DNA from: Stappia sp. MMSF_3263
GTDB taxonomy: Bacteria > Pseudomonadota > Alphaproteobacteria > Rhizobiales > Stappiaceae
DNA: 64,000 nt
NCBI RefSeq assembly: GCF_030733745.1
Contig: NZ_JASHIK010000011.1
Span: 62,001-126,000, forward strand
Reading direction: 5' to 3'
The notes beneath the pieces are model-generated. The model saw nothing but the letters and a program-made list of their open reading frames with translations. It searched no databases and was not told the DNA's origin. Within the stretch, counting starts at the first letter, position 1; each line of letters starts with the position of its first letter. The position numbers and the translations under genes are program-made. Of the stretch, positions 7,501 to 16,161 are shown piece by piece.

Positions 7501-8955
7501 TTAGCCGTGATTGTTGACGACGGTCTTGATGCGGGAGAATTCGTGCAGCGCCGCGAAGCCCTTCTCGCGGCCGTGGCCGGACTTGCGGATGCCGCCGAAG
7601 GGCAGCTCAATACCGCCGCCCGCGCCGTAGCCGTTGATGAAGACCTGACCGCAATGCATCGCCTTGGCCATGCGCTGCTGGCGGCCGCCATTGCTCGTCC
7701 AGATGCCGGCGACGAGGCCGTAATCGGTGCCGTTGGCGATGCGGATCGCATCCGCCTCGTCGTCGAAGGGAATGGCGCAGAGAACCGGGCCGAAGACTTC
7801 TTCCTGGGCAATCTTCGAGCCCGGCTCGCAGGGACCGAACAGGGCGGCGGCGACGTAGTAGCCGCCTTCCGGCGAGCCTTGCGCGATGGAGCCACGGGCG
7901 ACCAGCGGTGCGTCGGCCTCGGCGATGTAGGTCTCGACGCGCTTTTTCTGGCGGGCGGAGATCAGCGGGCCGAGCACGGCATCCTCGCCGGAATCGGAGG
8001 CGGTGACCGCCTCGAAACGGGCCTTCAGCTCGGCCATCACCTTGTCATAGACGCCGCGCTGGATGAGCACGCGCGAGCCGGCCGAACAGGTCTGGCCGCC
8101 ATTCTGGATGATGGCGTTGACGAGCACCGGATAGACGGCCTCGAGATCGGCGTCGTCGAAGACGATCTGCGGTGACTTGCCGCCGAGCTCCAGGGTGCAG
8201 CCGATGAAGTTCTTCGCCGCCGCCACCTGGATCATCACGCCGACTTCCGGCGATCCGGTGAAGGACATGAAGTCGACGCCGGGATGCTCGGAGAGCGCCT
8301 TGCCGGCGACTTCGCCGCGTCCGGTCACGATGTTGATCGCGCCGGCCGGGAAGCCGACTTCCGTGGCCAGTTCGCCGATGCGCAGGGCGGACAGGCAGGC
8401 GTCCTCGGCCGGCTTCAGCACCGTCGCATTGCCCATCGCGAGCGCCGGAGCGATGGAGCGGCCGAACATCTGCGCGGGATAGTTCCAGGGAATGATGTGG
8501 CCGGTGACGCCGTGCGGCTCGCGTCGCACCTCGGCATGATAGCCGCTGAGGAAGGGAATGACCTCGCCATGCACCTTGTCGGCACCGCCGCCGTAATATT
8601 CGAAGTAGCGGGCGGTGGCGATCATGTCGGCGCGCGCCTGTTTGATCGGCTTGCCGTTGTCCATGGTCTCCAGCCGGGCAAGCTCCTCCGCCTCCTCCAG
8701 GATACGGTTGCCGAGGCGCAGCATCAGACGGCCGCGTTCGGCCGCCGTCAGCTTCGACCAGGGACCACCATCGAAGGCCGCGCGCGCGGCCGCAACGGCC
8801 GCGTCGACGTCCTCGGGACCGCTGTCGGCAATCCGGGTGAAGACCTCGCCGTCGATGGGGGAACGGACGTCCATCTCCCTGCCGGAGGCCGCTGCCACCC
8901 ATGCGCCGTCGATCAGGTTCAGCGGGCGCGGCAGGCGGATGCTGTCAGCTTTCAT
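7501..8955 (-). CDS. Aldehyde dehydrogenase family protein
   Basis: The 484-residue NAD(P)+-dependent aldehyde dehydrogenase has ITGHIIPWNYP-type cofactor contacts, the general base Glu in LELGGKSPQIV and the nucleophile Cys in GGQTCSAGSRVL, with the C-terminal PFGGIRKSGHGREKG block. It oxidises an aldehyde to its acid in the cytoplasm. Its ATG (8955-8953) overlaps the stop of the livF-like gene as TGATG, so it is translationally coupled to the transporter, and the SDR follows 9 bp later. An alcohol/aldehyde oxidation pair locked to an importer suggests direct catabolism of the transported molecule. Confidence 0.9.
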   Translation of the reverse strand: MKADSIRLPRPLNLIDGAWVAAASGREMDVRSPIDGEVFTRIADSGPEDVDAAVAAARAAFDGGPWSKLTAAERGRLMLRLGNRILEEAEELARLETMDNGKPIKQARADMIATARYFEYYGGGADKVHGEVIPFLSGYHAEVRREPHGVTGHIIPWNYPAQMFGRSIAPALAMGNATVLKPAEDACLSALRIGELATEVGFPAGAINIVTGRGEVAGKALSEHPGVDFMSFTGSPEVGVMIQVAAAKNFIGCTLELGGKSPQIVFDDADLEAVYPVLVNAIIQNGGQTCSAGSRVLIQRGVYDKVMAELKARFEAVTASDSGEDAVLGPLISARQKKRVETYIAEADAPLVARGSIAQGSPEGGYYVAAALFGPCEPGSKIAQEEVFGPVLCAIPFDDEADAIRIANGTDYGLVAGIWTSNGGRQQRMAKAMHCGQVFINGYGAGGGIELPFGGIRKSGHGREKGFAALHEFSRIKTVVNNHG

Positions 8956-9632
8956 CAGTCAGTCCTTTCGTGCTCAAGCGAGCTTTCGGAAACTTCCCCG
9001 CGCTCGATCAGGAGCGTGCGGTCGGCAAAGCCGCGCAGCAGGGAGGGATTGGATTCGGTGATGATCAGGGTGACGTTGCGGTCGGTGTCGCGCAGCGCCT
9101 TGAGCGCGTCGGCGTAGCGCATCGCCAGTGCGGGAGCCAGGCCCTGGAAGGGTTCGTCGAGCATCACCAGCTTGGTGCCGAGCATCAGGGCGCGGCCGAG
9201 CGCCACCATCTTGCCCTGTCCACCGGAGACGTTGCCGGCCGGGCGGCCGGCCATCTCCTTCAACTCGGGCAGGATGTGGTAGACGCGCTCGATCCGCCGC
9301 TTCGTCTCGGCGGCGTCAAGACGGGCGACCTGGGCCGGCAGGAGGATGTTCTCCTCCACCGTGAAGGCGGAAAAGAGACGCCGGTCCTCCGGCGCATAGC
9401 CGATGCCAAGGCCCGGGCGTTTCGCCGGGGCGAGCCCGGTGATGTCCTCGCCCTCGAAGCGGATTGCGCCGCTGACGGCAGTGAAGCCCATTACCGAGCG
9501 CAGGAAGGTGGTCTTTCCCGCGCCGTTGCGGCCGATCAGGGCCACGGTCTCCGCCGCGTCAACCGAGAAGTCCAGGTTGCGCAGGATCGGGATGATCCCG
9601 ATCGAGGCGCCGACATTGCGGAACTCGAGCAT
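8955..9632 (-). CDS. Branched-chain amino-acid-type ABC transporter ATPase (LivF-like)
   Basis: The 225-residue ATPase has Walker A GRNGAGKTTF, the signature NVSGGQGKM (the usual SGGQQQ is altered to SGGQGK), Walker B LVMLDEPFQGLAP and a late ESN in the switch region where His is more common (IITESNPSLL). LivF energises the inner-membrane permease with LivG. ATG 9632 overlaps the livG stop (TGATG). The His-to-Ser/Asn change in the H-loop is a curiosity but occurs in LivF subfamilies. Confidence 0.9.
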   Translation of the reverse strand: MLEFRNVGASIGIIPILRNLDFSVDAAETVALIGRNGAGKTTFLRSVMGFTAVSGAIRFEGEDITGLAPAKRPGLGIGYAPEDRRLFSAFTVEENILLPAQVARLDAAETKRRIERVYHILPELKEMAGRPAGNVSGGQGKMVALGRALMLGTKLVMLDEPFQGLAPALAMRYADALKALRDTDRNVTLIITESNPSLLRGFADRTLLIERGEVSESSLEHERTD

Positions 9633-10381
9633 CACACGGCCTCCCCGATCACGTCGCGGATCACGTCCGGATGTTGCAGGATCTCCTCGGGCGAGCCGCG
9701 CATCTGCACGTTGCCGGCAGCCCACACGGCGACTTCGTCGGCGTAGCGCGAGACGATGCCCATGTCGTGCTCGACGAAGACGCTGGTCACCTTTGCCTCG
9801 GCGAGCGCCTTCACCAGGATTTCCATGATCTTGAATTTCTCCGAGGAGGCGACACCCGATGTCGGCTCATCCATCAGCAGCAGCTTCGGCTTCAGGGCCA
9901 GCGCCACGGCAATGTCGATCAGCTTGCGCTGGCCTTCCGACAGCTCCACCACCGGCCGGTCGGCGACGTCGGCGCAACCGACCATGTCGAGCAGGTGAAG
10001 CATCTCCCCGCGCTGGCGGATCGTGTGCATGTCCTGCAGGGGATGGCGCAGCCTTTCGCGGGCCGAGACCGAGATCAGCAGGTTTTCCAGCGCCGTGTGC
10101 TCGGTGAAGAGCTGCGGGATCTGGAAGGCGCGGGCAACGCCCAGCCGCACGATCCGGCGCGGGGCGAGCGAGGTGACGTCGCGCCCCTCGAACAGCACCG
10201 TGCCTTTGGCCGGCTTCAGCCAGCCGGTGCAGATGTTGAGGAAGGTGGTCTTGCCGGCGCCGTTCGGGCCGATGATCGCCATGTTCTTGCCGCGCTCGAT
10301 GGTGAGCGACACGTTGTCGGCGGCGATCACGCCGCCGAAGCGGATCTGCAGGTTGCGGGCCTCGAGAAGTATCTCGCTCAT
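9632..10381 (-). CDS. Branched-chain amino-acid-type ABC transporter ATPase (LivG-like)
   Basis: The 249-residue ATPase has Walker A GPNGAGKTTFLN, signature LSEGQRKLIDIA, Walker B LLLMDEPTSGV and H-loop VFVEHDMG, the classic LivG pattern. It begins with MSEILLEARNLQIRFGG at ATG 10381; the frame is open upstream inside livM but this start gives the usual family length and a 4-bp ATGA overlap with the livM stop. It pairs with LivF in the importer. Confidence 0.92.
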   Translation of the reverse strand: MSEILLEARNLQIRFGGVIAADNVSLTIERGKNMAIIGPNGAGKTTFLNICTGWLKPAKGTVLFEGRDVTSLAPRRIVRLGVARAFQIPQLFTEHTALENLLISVSARERLRHPLQDMHTIRQRGEMLHLLDMVGCADVADRPVVELSEGQRKLIDIAVALALKPKLLLMDEPTSGVASSEKFKIMEILVKALAEAKVTSVFVEHDMGIVSRYADEVAVWAAGNVQMRGSPEEILQHPDVIRDVIGEAV

Positions 10382-11346
10382 TTGCGCGTCTCCCCGTCGT
10401 TCGCCCGGGTGCCGGTCAGGCGGGCAAGGGTTGCGTCGTAGATGCCGATGACGCCTTTCGGGGCGAAGATGACGATGACAAGCAGGAATCCGCCGAGCAG
10501 CATCTGCCAGATGTCGCCGGCGAAGGCGGAGGCGTAGGTGCGCACGATCTCGTAGATCGCGGCGCCGACAAAGGCGCCGGCAACCGATCCGGCGCCGCCG
10601 AGAACGGCGATGAAGACCATTTCGCCCGAGCGTATCCACCAGGCGAATTCGGGCGTCACGACGCCCTGGACAATGCCCATTATGACGCCGCCGACGCCGC
10701 AAAGCGCGGCGGACAGGACGTAGCCGGTGAGCAGCGCGCGCTGCGGCGAGACGCCGAGATACTGGAGCCGCGTCTCGTTGGTCTTGATGGTCTGGAAGAG
10801 CTGGCCGGAGGGCGAGGCGAACCAGCGCACGGTGAACCAGCCGAGGAGGATCACCAGCGCCAGCGAGAGGTAGAACATGATCAGTTCGAACGGCCCGCGT
10901 TCCAGCGCCATGCCGAAGACGGTCGGGCGCGGCAGGCGGATGCCGTCGGCACCGCCCGTGTAGTGGTAGAACTTCTCCAGGATCGACCAGAAGATCATCG
11001 AGAAGGCAAGGTTCAGCATGCCGAAGAAGATGCCGCGATAGCGCACCACGAAGAGGCCGACGAGAACGCCGGAGATGGCCGCACCGGCGACGGCGACGAC
11101 AAGCACCAGAACGAGGTCCGCCCCCGGCATCGAGGCCGAGAGGAATGCGGCCGCATAGGCGGCGATGGCGAAGAACAGGGCATGTCCGAAGGACACCTGT
11201 CCGGCGCGCAAGAGCACGGTGACGCCGACGACGGCGATGCCCTTGGCGAGCGCCAGGTTCATCAGCAGTTGCAGCGAGGGCGCGGCGAAGGGGATCGCGG
11301 CGACGGCGAGGAGGATCAGGGCCGGGATGGCCAGTCGGACGGTCAT
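10378..11346 (-). CDS. Branched-chain amino-acid-type ABC permease (LivM-like)
   Basis: This 322-residue integral membrane protein has about nine hydrophobic segments and the LivM landmarks GQVSFGHALFFAIAAYAAA near the N-terminus and GAGSVAGAFVGAAIYE near the C-terminus, where the ATPase contacts. It forms the translocation pore with LivH. The start ATG 11346 is 10 bp after the livH stop, and its stop overlaps livG by 4 bp. Confidence 0.92.
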   Translation of the reverse strand: MTVRLAIPALILLAVAAIPFAAPSLQLLMNLALAKGIAVVGVTVLLRAGQVSFGHALFFAIAAYAAAFLSASMPGADLVLVLVVAVAGAAISGVLVGLFVVRYRGIFFGMLNLAFSMIFWSILEKFYHYTGGADGIRLPRPTVFGMALERGPFELIMFYLSLALVILLGWFTVRWFASPSGQLFQTIKTNETRLQYLGVSPQRALLTGYVLSAALCGVGGVIMGIVQGVVTPEFAWWIRSGEMVFIAVLGGAGSVAGAFVGAAIYEIVRTYASAFAGDIWQMLLGGFLLVIVIFAPKGVIGIYDATLARLTGTRANDGETRK

Positions 11347-11356
11347 CTCTGGCTCC

Positions 11357-12262
11357 TCAGATCTTGCGCGCGGTCGGGCTGCCGAACAGCCCTTCGGGCC
11401 GCACCAGCAGGACGATCAGCATGATCAGGTAGGGGACCAGAACGGCGGTCTCCGGCCAGACGTAGACCGCGAAGGAGCGGCCGAGGCCGATCAGCAGGGC
11501 GGTGAAGGCGGCGCCTTCGATCTGGCCGAGGCCGGCGGTCGCCACCACGGCGAAGGAGAGCACGATCATGTCGGCGCCCATGCCGGGCAGGATCGAGGTG
11601 GTCGGCGAGGCGAGGGCGCCGCCGAGGCCGGCAAGCGCCGCGCCGACGATGAAGGTGAGCAGGAACACCTTGTCCGCGTCGATGCCGATCGACTGGGCGG
11701 CCTCGCGATCCTCGGTGGTGGCGAGGATCAGCTTGCCTAGAATGGTGTGGCGCAGGAAGAAGCGCAGGCCGACGAGCAGCACGAGGGCAACAAGCGGCAG
11801 GATGATGAGCTGGTAGACGGTGTAGTTGACGCCGAAGACCCGGATCATGCCCATCGCCTGCAGCGCGGAGGCCTGGAAATAGGGTTGCGTTCCCCACACG
11901 AGCCGCTGCACGTCCTCCAGGATCATGAAGACCGCGAAGGTGACGAGAAGCTGCAGCACTTCCGGCTTGTTGTAGATGCGCCTGAGCAGCAGCCACTCGA
12001 TCGGCCCGCCGATAAGGACGCCGACAAGCACGGCCGAGACGATCATCATGGGAAAGGCGAGGACCGGCGCGAAGCCGAGTGCCAGGATATAACCCGTCAG
12101 GGACACGGTCAGATAGGCGCCTACCGCGTAGAGCGAGCCATGCGCCACGTTGAGGATGCGCATGACGCCGAAGATCAGCGTCAGTCCAACGGCGACGCTG
12201 AAGACGAGGGCCGCATAGGCGATGCCGTCGAACAGGGCCAGGAGGAAGATTGTGAGGTTCAT
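11357..12262 (-). CDS. Branched-chain amino-acid-type ABC permease (LivH-like)
   Basis: This 301-residue permease has the LivH features ILNVAHGSLYAVGAYL near the N-terminus and GLGQIEGAAFTALLIG near the C-terminus, with eight or so membrane segments. It is separated from the binding-protein gene by 142 bp containing a strong hairpin, then runs head to tail with livM, livG and livF. The transported compound is unknown. Liv-type systems in this group also carry aromatic and dicarboxylic acids and amides, not only leucine. Confidence 0.92.
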   Translation of the reverse strand: MNLTIFLLALFDGIAYAALVFSVAVGLTLIFGVMRILNVAHGSLYAVGAYLTVSLTGYILALGFAPVLAFPMMIVSAVLVGVLIGGPIEWLLLRRIYNKPEVLQLLVTFAVFMILEDVQRLVWGTQPYFQASALQAMGMIRVFGVNYTVYQLIILPLVALVLLVGLRFFLRHTILGKLILATTEDREAAQSIGIDADKVFLLTFIVGAALAGLGGALASPTTSILPGMGADMIVLSFAVVATAGLGQIEGAAFTALLIGLGRSFAVYVWPETAVLVPYLIMLIVLLVRPEGLFGSPTARKI

Positions 12263-12343
12263 GGGCGTCCATTCAGCTCAAAGGGCGGAGGCACGGGCGG
12301 CAATCTGCCTGTCGTGACGGGCCTGTCGTGGTCGCGTAGAGAT

Positions 12344-12370
12344 CGCCCCGGGCGACAGGCGCCCGGGGCG
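12344..12370 (-). repeat. 11-bp perfect GC hairpin between livK-like and livH-like genes
   Basis: CGCCCCGGGCG (12344-12354) pairs with 12360-12370 over a 5-nt loop. It lies about 35 bp past the binding-protein stop and no T-run follows, so it fits a processing or stability element giving excess binding-protein mRNA. Confidence 0.8.
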
Positions 12371-12404
12371 TGGGAGGAAGCGGGACGTCAGGTCCCGGCT
12401 TCGA

Positions 12405-13694
12405 TTACCGGTCGTAGCTGTCGACCTTGACGCTGGCCGCGTAGTCCGGCGTCAGCTTGCTGACCCACTCGACGGATTCCTGGCCGACCGGGGTCGTCAG
12501 TGCCGCGCCGTCGAAGATCATGATGTTTTCCAGGGTGGCGAAGGGATAGTCGCCGGTCTGGACGCTGGTGCCCAGAAGCTGTGCCTCGACACCCTGGTTG
12601 TCCTCGCGGATCGTCACTTCACGGCCGAGGCCCTGGAAGGTCAGGCCCTCGAACGCCGCTATCACCTCGTCCTCGCTGGGCCACTCGCCGCCCTTGGCTG
12701 CGACCGCCTTGTCGTAAGCGGCCTCGAGCGCGGCCAGCGCCTGGCTCATGTGGAAGACGGGATAGATCGCATGCGCGCCGGTCTTTTCCTCGAATGCCGC
12801 CATGAACTCCTTGAAGTCGGCATCGTCGCGGCGCTCGGGATGCAGGAAGTAGTGGTCGCCGCGCGCGCCGACGATATGGCCGGCCGGCAGGGTCGAGCCG
12901 AGACGCTCGAGCGAGCTTTCGGCGAGCGGGATGACGAAGGTCGAGGAGTTCATCAGGCCGCGCTGGGCCGCCTGCTGGATGAACGTGTCGAGATCGCCGC
13001 CCCAGGAGGTCGACAGGATCACGTCGGGCTGCATCGCCTGCAGGCGGGAGATCTCGGTCGAGAAGTCGGCGGCGCCGAATTTCGGGAAGAACTCGCCGAC
13101 CACCTCGGCATCCGGCTTCAGGGCCTTCAGCGCGGTGGAGAAGATCTGCCAGCTGTCACGGCCCCAGGCGTAGTCCTGGTTGACCACGGCGATGGTCTTG
13201 AAGTCCGGCTTGACCTTGAGCAGGTAGAGCACCGTCGCCAGCATTTCCGGGGTCGCGTTGGCCTGGGTGCGGAAGACGTACTTGTAGTCGTTCTTCTCGA
13301 AGATCTGCTGCGTGCCGCAGTCCCACATCAGGTTGAGGACCTTGAGATCCTCGGCAAGCGGGGCGAGCGTCTGGCAGTTGCCGGAGGAGATCGCGCCCAT
13401 CATCGCATGCGCGCCCTCGGATTCCACCTGGCGGCGGAACTCGGAGGTCAGCGCCTCGGCGCCGGCGCCTTCGTCGATGAAGGAGAGCTTGAGCGGAACG
13501 CCGGCGATGCCGCCGTCGGCGTTGATCTTCTCGACGAGGATCTCGGCCGCATCGCGGGCCGGGACGCCGAAGACCGAGGCCGGGCCGGTGAGGAAGGTGG
13601 TGACACCCACCTTCAGTTCGGCCGGCTTGTCGGCGGCAAGCGCCGCAAGCGGCGCCGCAATGAGCGCGGCGGTGGTCAGAAGCAGTTTTTTCAT
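12405..13694 (-). CDS. ABC transporter substrate-binding protein (LivK-like, Peripla_BP_6 family)
   Basis: The 429-residue protein has a cleavable Sec signal (MKKLLLTTAALIAAPLAALAAD) and then the LivK-type fold beginning LKVGVTTFLTGPASVFGVPARDAAEIL. At over 400 residues it is longer than leucine-binding proteins and resembles binding proteins for aromatic or amide compounds. It delivers ligand to the LivHM permease. It is the first gene of the transporter operon and follows a secreted cyclase-family gene on the same strand by 59 bp, which may generate or act on the ligand. Confidence 0.9.
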   Translation of the reverse strand: MKKLLLTTAALIAAPLAALAADKPAELKVGVTTFLTGPASVFGVPARDAAEILVEKINADGGIAGVPLKLSFIDEGAGAEALTSEFRRQVESEGAHAMMGAISSGNCQTLAPLAEDLKVLNLMWDCGTQQIFEKNDYKYVFRTQANATPEMLATVLYLLKVKPDFKTIAVVNQDYAWGRDSWQIFSTALKALKPDAEVVGEFFPKFGAADFSTEISRLQAMQPDVILSTSWGGDLDTFIQQAAQRGLMNSSTFVIPLAESSLERLGSTLPAGHIVGARGDHYFLHPERRDDADFKEFMAAFEEKTGAHAIYPVFHMSQALAALEAAYDKAVAAKGGEWPSEDEVIAAFEGLTFQGLGREVTIREDNQGVEAQLLGTSVQTGDYPFATLENIMIFDGAALTTPVGQESVEWVSKLTPDYAASVKVDSYDR

Positions 13695-13753
13695 GGTTTC
13701 ACTCCCTGGTTCGCCGCGGGCGATTTCTTGCCGCCCGCGTGTCCGTTTCCCGA

Positions 13754-14716
13754 TCAGCGAATGGCGATCGGATTGATGATCATCTGGACCGCGCCCTTCA
13801 GGCGGGCCTGGCCGAGCACGAAGAGGAACTCGTAGGCCTCGTCTTTCGCGAGTTCGCGCGTGTCCATGTTCTCGAGGATGTAGATGCCGTTTTCCGGCTG
13901 CAGGATCTGGTGGGCGCGGAACGCCTCGCCTTCCTTCTCCGCCGGCACGACCTCCATGCCCCAGGTGTCAGCGCCCACCGCCATCACGCCGAGTTCGGCG
14001 AGATATTCGGCGCCGCTGACGCCGAGGCCCGGTTCCGCCGCACCGAAGCGCTTGGGATCGGGGTTGGCGCCGTCGAGCAGGTTCATCCAGTTGGAGTTGA
14101 AGAGAACGACGTCGCCCTCGCGCAACTCGACACCCTGCTTGGCGGCTGCCGCCTTGACGTCGTCGGCGGTGTAGGCCTTGCCTTCCTCGACCATGTCGAC
14201 GCCGTAGAATTTCGCCATGTCGAGCAGCACGCCGCGGCCGACGAGACCGGGCAGGTTGTGCAGGCCGAGTTCCGTCAGGCCGGCCGCCTTGGCGAAGTCG
14301 CTGTCCTTGTGGCCGTTGTAGTAGACATGGTCGACGCCCGCATGGCCGAGGCCGTCGATCTGGGGGCCGATGCCCAGCCATCCCATGAAGATGTCGTCAT
14401 TGTAGGTGAAGGCGTTGTTGCCCAGGCCACTGTTGGAGATCTGGTTCGGCTGGAGCACCGTCACCGAGAGGCTGCGCGGGGGAAAGGCCGGCGTGTCGCT
14501 GCCGACGATCATGCCGAGGCTGTAGACCTTGCCGGTGGTGACGAGGCTGCTTGCCGCCTTGACGCGCTCGGGCGTCATCAGGTTGGCCGAGCCGATCTGG
14601 TCGTCCGGACCCCAGCGGGACTTGGTCCAGTCATGGGCTCCGTCGGCCTGCGCAAGGCAGGTCGAGGCGGCAAGCGCCAGTCCGGCGATCAGTTTCATGC
14701 TGAAGACGTTCCTCAT
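13754..14716 (-). CDS. Secreted cyclase-family (PF04199) hydrolase
   Basis: The 320-residue protein begins with a Sec-type signal (MRNVFSMKLIAGLALAAST...AQADG). The cyclase/kynurenine-formamidase fold is recognisable from WGPDDQIGSANLMTPERV, the metal-site segment GIGPQIDGLGHAG, which stands where family members have HxGTHxDxxxH, and the later VGADTWGMEVVP. These proteins are metal-dependent amide, lactone or isatin-type hydrolases; here the first His-x-Gly-Thr-His element is altered to a GPQxDGxGH form known in a longer subfamily. An exported location next to an importer suggests it hydrolyses an external substrate before uptake. ATG 14716 follows AGGAAG. Confidence 0.78.
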   Translation of the reverse strand: MRNVFSMKLIAGLALAASTCLAQADGAHDWTKSRWGPDDQIGSANLMTPERVKAASSLVTTGKVYSLGMIVGSDTPAFPPRSLSVTVLQPNQISNSGLGNNAFTYNDDIFMGWLGIGPQIDGLGHAGVDHVYYNGHKDSDFAKAAGLTELGLHNLPGLVGRGVLLDMAKFYGVDMVEEGKAYTADDVKAAAAKQGVELREGDVVLFNSNWMNLLDGANPDPKRFGAAEPGLGVSGAEYLAELGVMAVGADTWGMEVVPAEKEGEAFRAHQILQPENGIYILENMDTRELAKDEAYEFLFVLGQARLKGAVQMIINPIAIR

Positions 14717-14772
14717 AGCTTCCTCCCAGAGCATTCGAGATATCGAAGCCTAGGTATTGCTGCGAGGGTGCA

Positions 14773-14784
14773 CCAATAAATTGG
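14773..14784. promoter_or_regulatory. Candidate operator in divergent cyclase/ADH promoter
   Basis: CCAAT-AA-ATTGG is a perfect 12-bp palindrome in the AT-rich part of the 212-bp gap between the cyclase gene and the divergent alcohol dehydrogenase gene. The LysR regulator encoded just after the dehydrogenase is a candidate binder. Confidence 0.3.
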
Positions 14785-14928
14785 GCCGTACCCGGTTATT
14801 GAAAAAATCTATGACTGAGGGTCAAATGCAAACTCCGGCCTGTCATCGGTCCCGTTTGCCGTTAGCATCGGGTGCAGGGAGACGTCCGGTATGTCGGACA
14901 GGCAGGAACCTTGAGGGATGGAAGGCGC

Positions 14929-16053
14929 ATGAAGATTACCGCTGCCGTGCTTGAACGCGGAGGGATCACCTCCGGCTATGCCGAGGAAAAGGCCCTCACG
15001 GTCCGTCAGGTGGATCTCGATCCGCCGGGGCCGGGCGAGGTGCTGATCCGGCTGGCGGCGGCCGGCGTGTGCCATTCGGACCTGTCGGTGATCAACGGCA
15101 CCCGGCCGCGGCCGTTGCCCATGGTGCTCGGCCACGAGGCTTCCGGCTATGTCGAGGAGGTCGGGGCCGGCGTCGACGATCTTTCGCCGGGCGATCACGT
15201 CGTGTGCATCTTCGCGCCCGGTTGCGGGCGCTGCACGCCCTGCGCCGAAGGCCGTCCGGCGCTTTGCGAAAAGGCCGCGCAGCATCATGGCGTCGGCGAG
15301 CTGATCACCGGGCACAGGCGGTTGTCGATGGATGGTCGCCCGGTGAACCACCATGTCGGCATCTCGGCATTCGCCAGCCATGCGGTGGTGGCGCGGCAGT
15401 CGCTGGTCAAGGCCGACGACGACATCCCGCCGCATATCTCGACGCTGTTTTCCTGCGCCATGCTGACGGGCGCGGGTGCGGTGTTCAACACCGCACATAT
15501 CAAGGCCGGGGCCAAGGTCGCGGTCGTGGGCATCGGCGGTGTCGGCATGGCCGCGATCCTGGGCGCGGCGGCGGCCGGCGCGGGCCAGATCGTTGCCATC
15601 GACCCGTTCGAGAACAAGCTCGAGGTGGGACTCAGGATGGGCGCCACCCACGCGATCAAGGCCGATGCGGAGACGGTCGCCGAGGTGCGCGACATCACCG
15701 GCGGTGGGGTCGATTATGCGTTTGAGCTGGCGGGCTCCGTGCGGGCGCTGGAAACCGCCTATGACGTGACACGTCGCGGCGGCACGACGGTGACCGCCGG
15801 CCTGCCGCATCCCGATGCGCGCATGCCGCTCAACGCGTTGAGGCTGGTTGCCGAGGAGCGCTCGCTGAAGGGCAGCTTCATCGGTTCCTGCGTGCCGCAA
15901 CGCGACCTGCCGCGCATGTTCGCCCTCTATCGGCGCGGGCTCTTGCCGGTAGAGAAGATGCTGACCCACCGGTTGCCGCTTGCCGACATCAACGTGGCGA
16001 TGGACCGCCTCGACGACGGTTCCGCCATCCGCCAGGTCGTCGATCTGGGCTGA
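14929..16053 (+). CDS. Zinc-dependent alcohol dehydrogenase (MDR family)
   Basis: The 374-residue medium-chain dehydrogenase has catalytic zinc ligands in GVCHSDLS and GHEASGYVEEVG, a structural zinc loop CGRCTPCAEGRPALC, and the NAD(P) motif VVGIGGVGMAAILG. Length and the two-zinc layout resemble class III/aryl alcohol dehydrogenases. It oxidises an alcohol or reduces an aldehyde, substrate unknown. ATG 14929 was chosen from family alignment; the frame is open 57 nt upstream. It is divergent from the cyclase/Liv operon and followed by an inverted repeat and a LysR gene. Confidence 0.88.
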   Translation: MKITAAVLERGGITSGYAEEKALTVRQVDLDPPGPGEVLIRLAAAGVCHSDLSVINGTRPRPLPMVLGHEASGYVEEVGAGVDDLSPGDHVVCIFAPGCGRCTPCAEGRPALCEKAAQHHGVGELITGHRRLSMDGRPVNHHVGISAFASHAVVARQSLVKADDDIPPHISTLFSCAMLTGAGAVFNTAHIKAGAKVAVVGIGGVGMAAILGAAAAGAGQIVAIDPFENKLEVGLRMGATHAIKADAETVAEVRDITGGGVDYAFELAGSVRALETAYDVTRRGGTTVTAGLPHPDARMPLNALRLVAEERSLKGSFIGSCVPQRDLPRMFALYRRGLLPVEKMLTHRLPLADINVAMDRLDDGSAIRQVVDLG

Positions 16054-16080
16054 CTGGGGCGAGTAAGCACCGCCTTCGCG

Positions 16081-16116
16081 CGAACCGGAGGGAGCCATGC
16101 CGCTTCCTCCGGTTCG
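16081..16116 (+). terminator. Candidate terminator after alcohol dehydrogenase
   Basis: An 11-bp perfect inverted repeat (CGAACCGGAGG / CCTCCGGTTCG) with a 14-nt loop is followed a few bases later by TCCTGTTTTC. The weak T-run makes termination likely but not certain. Confidence 0.55.
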
Positions 16117-16161
16117 CCGTCCTGTTTTCACGCGTGCCACGGGAGACGCTGCCGGCCAGCC

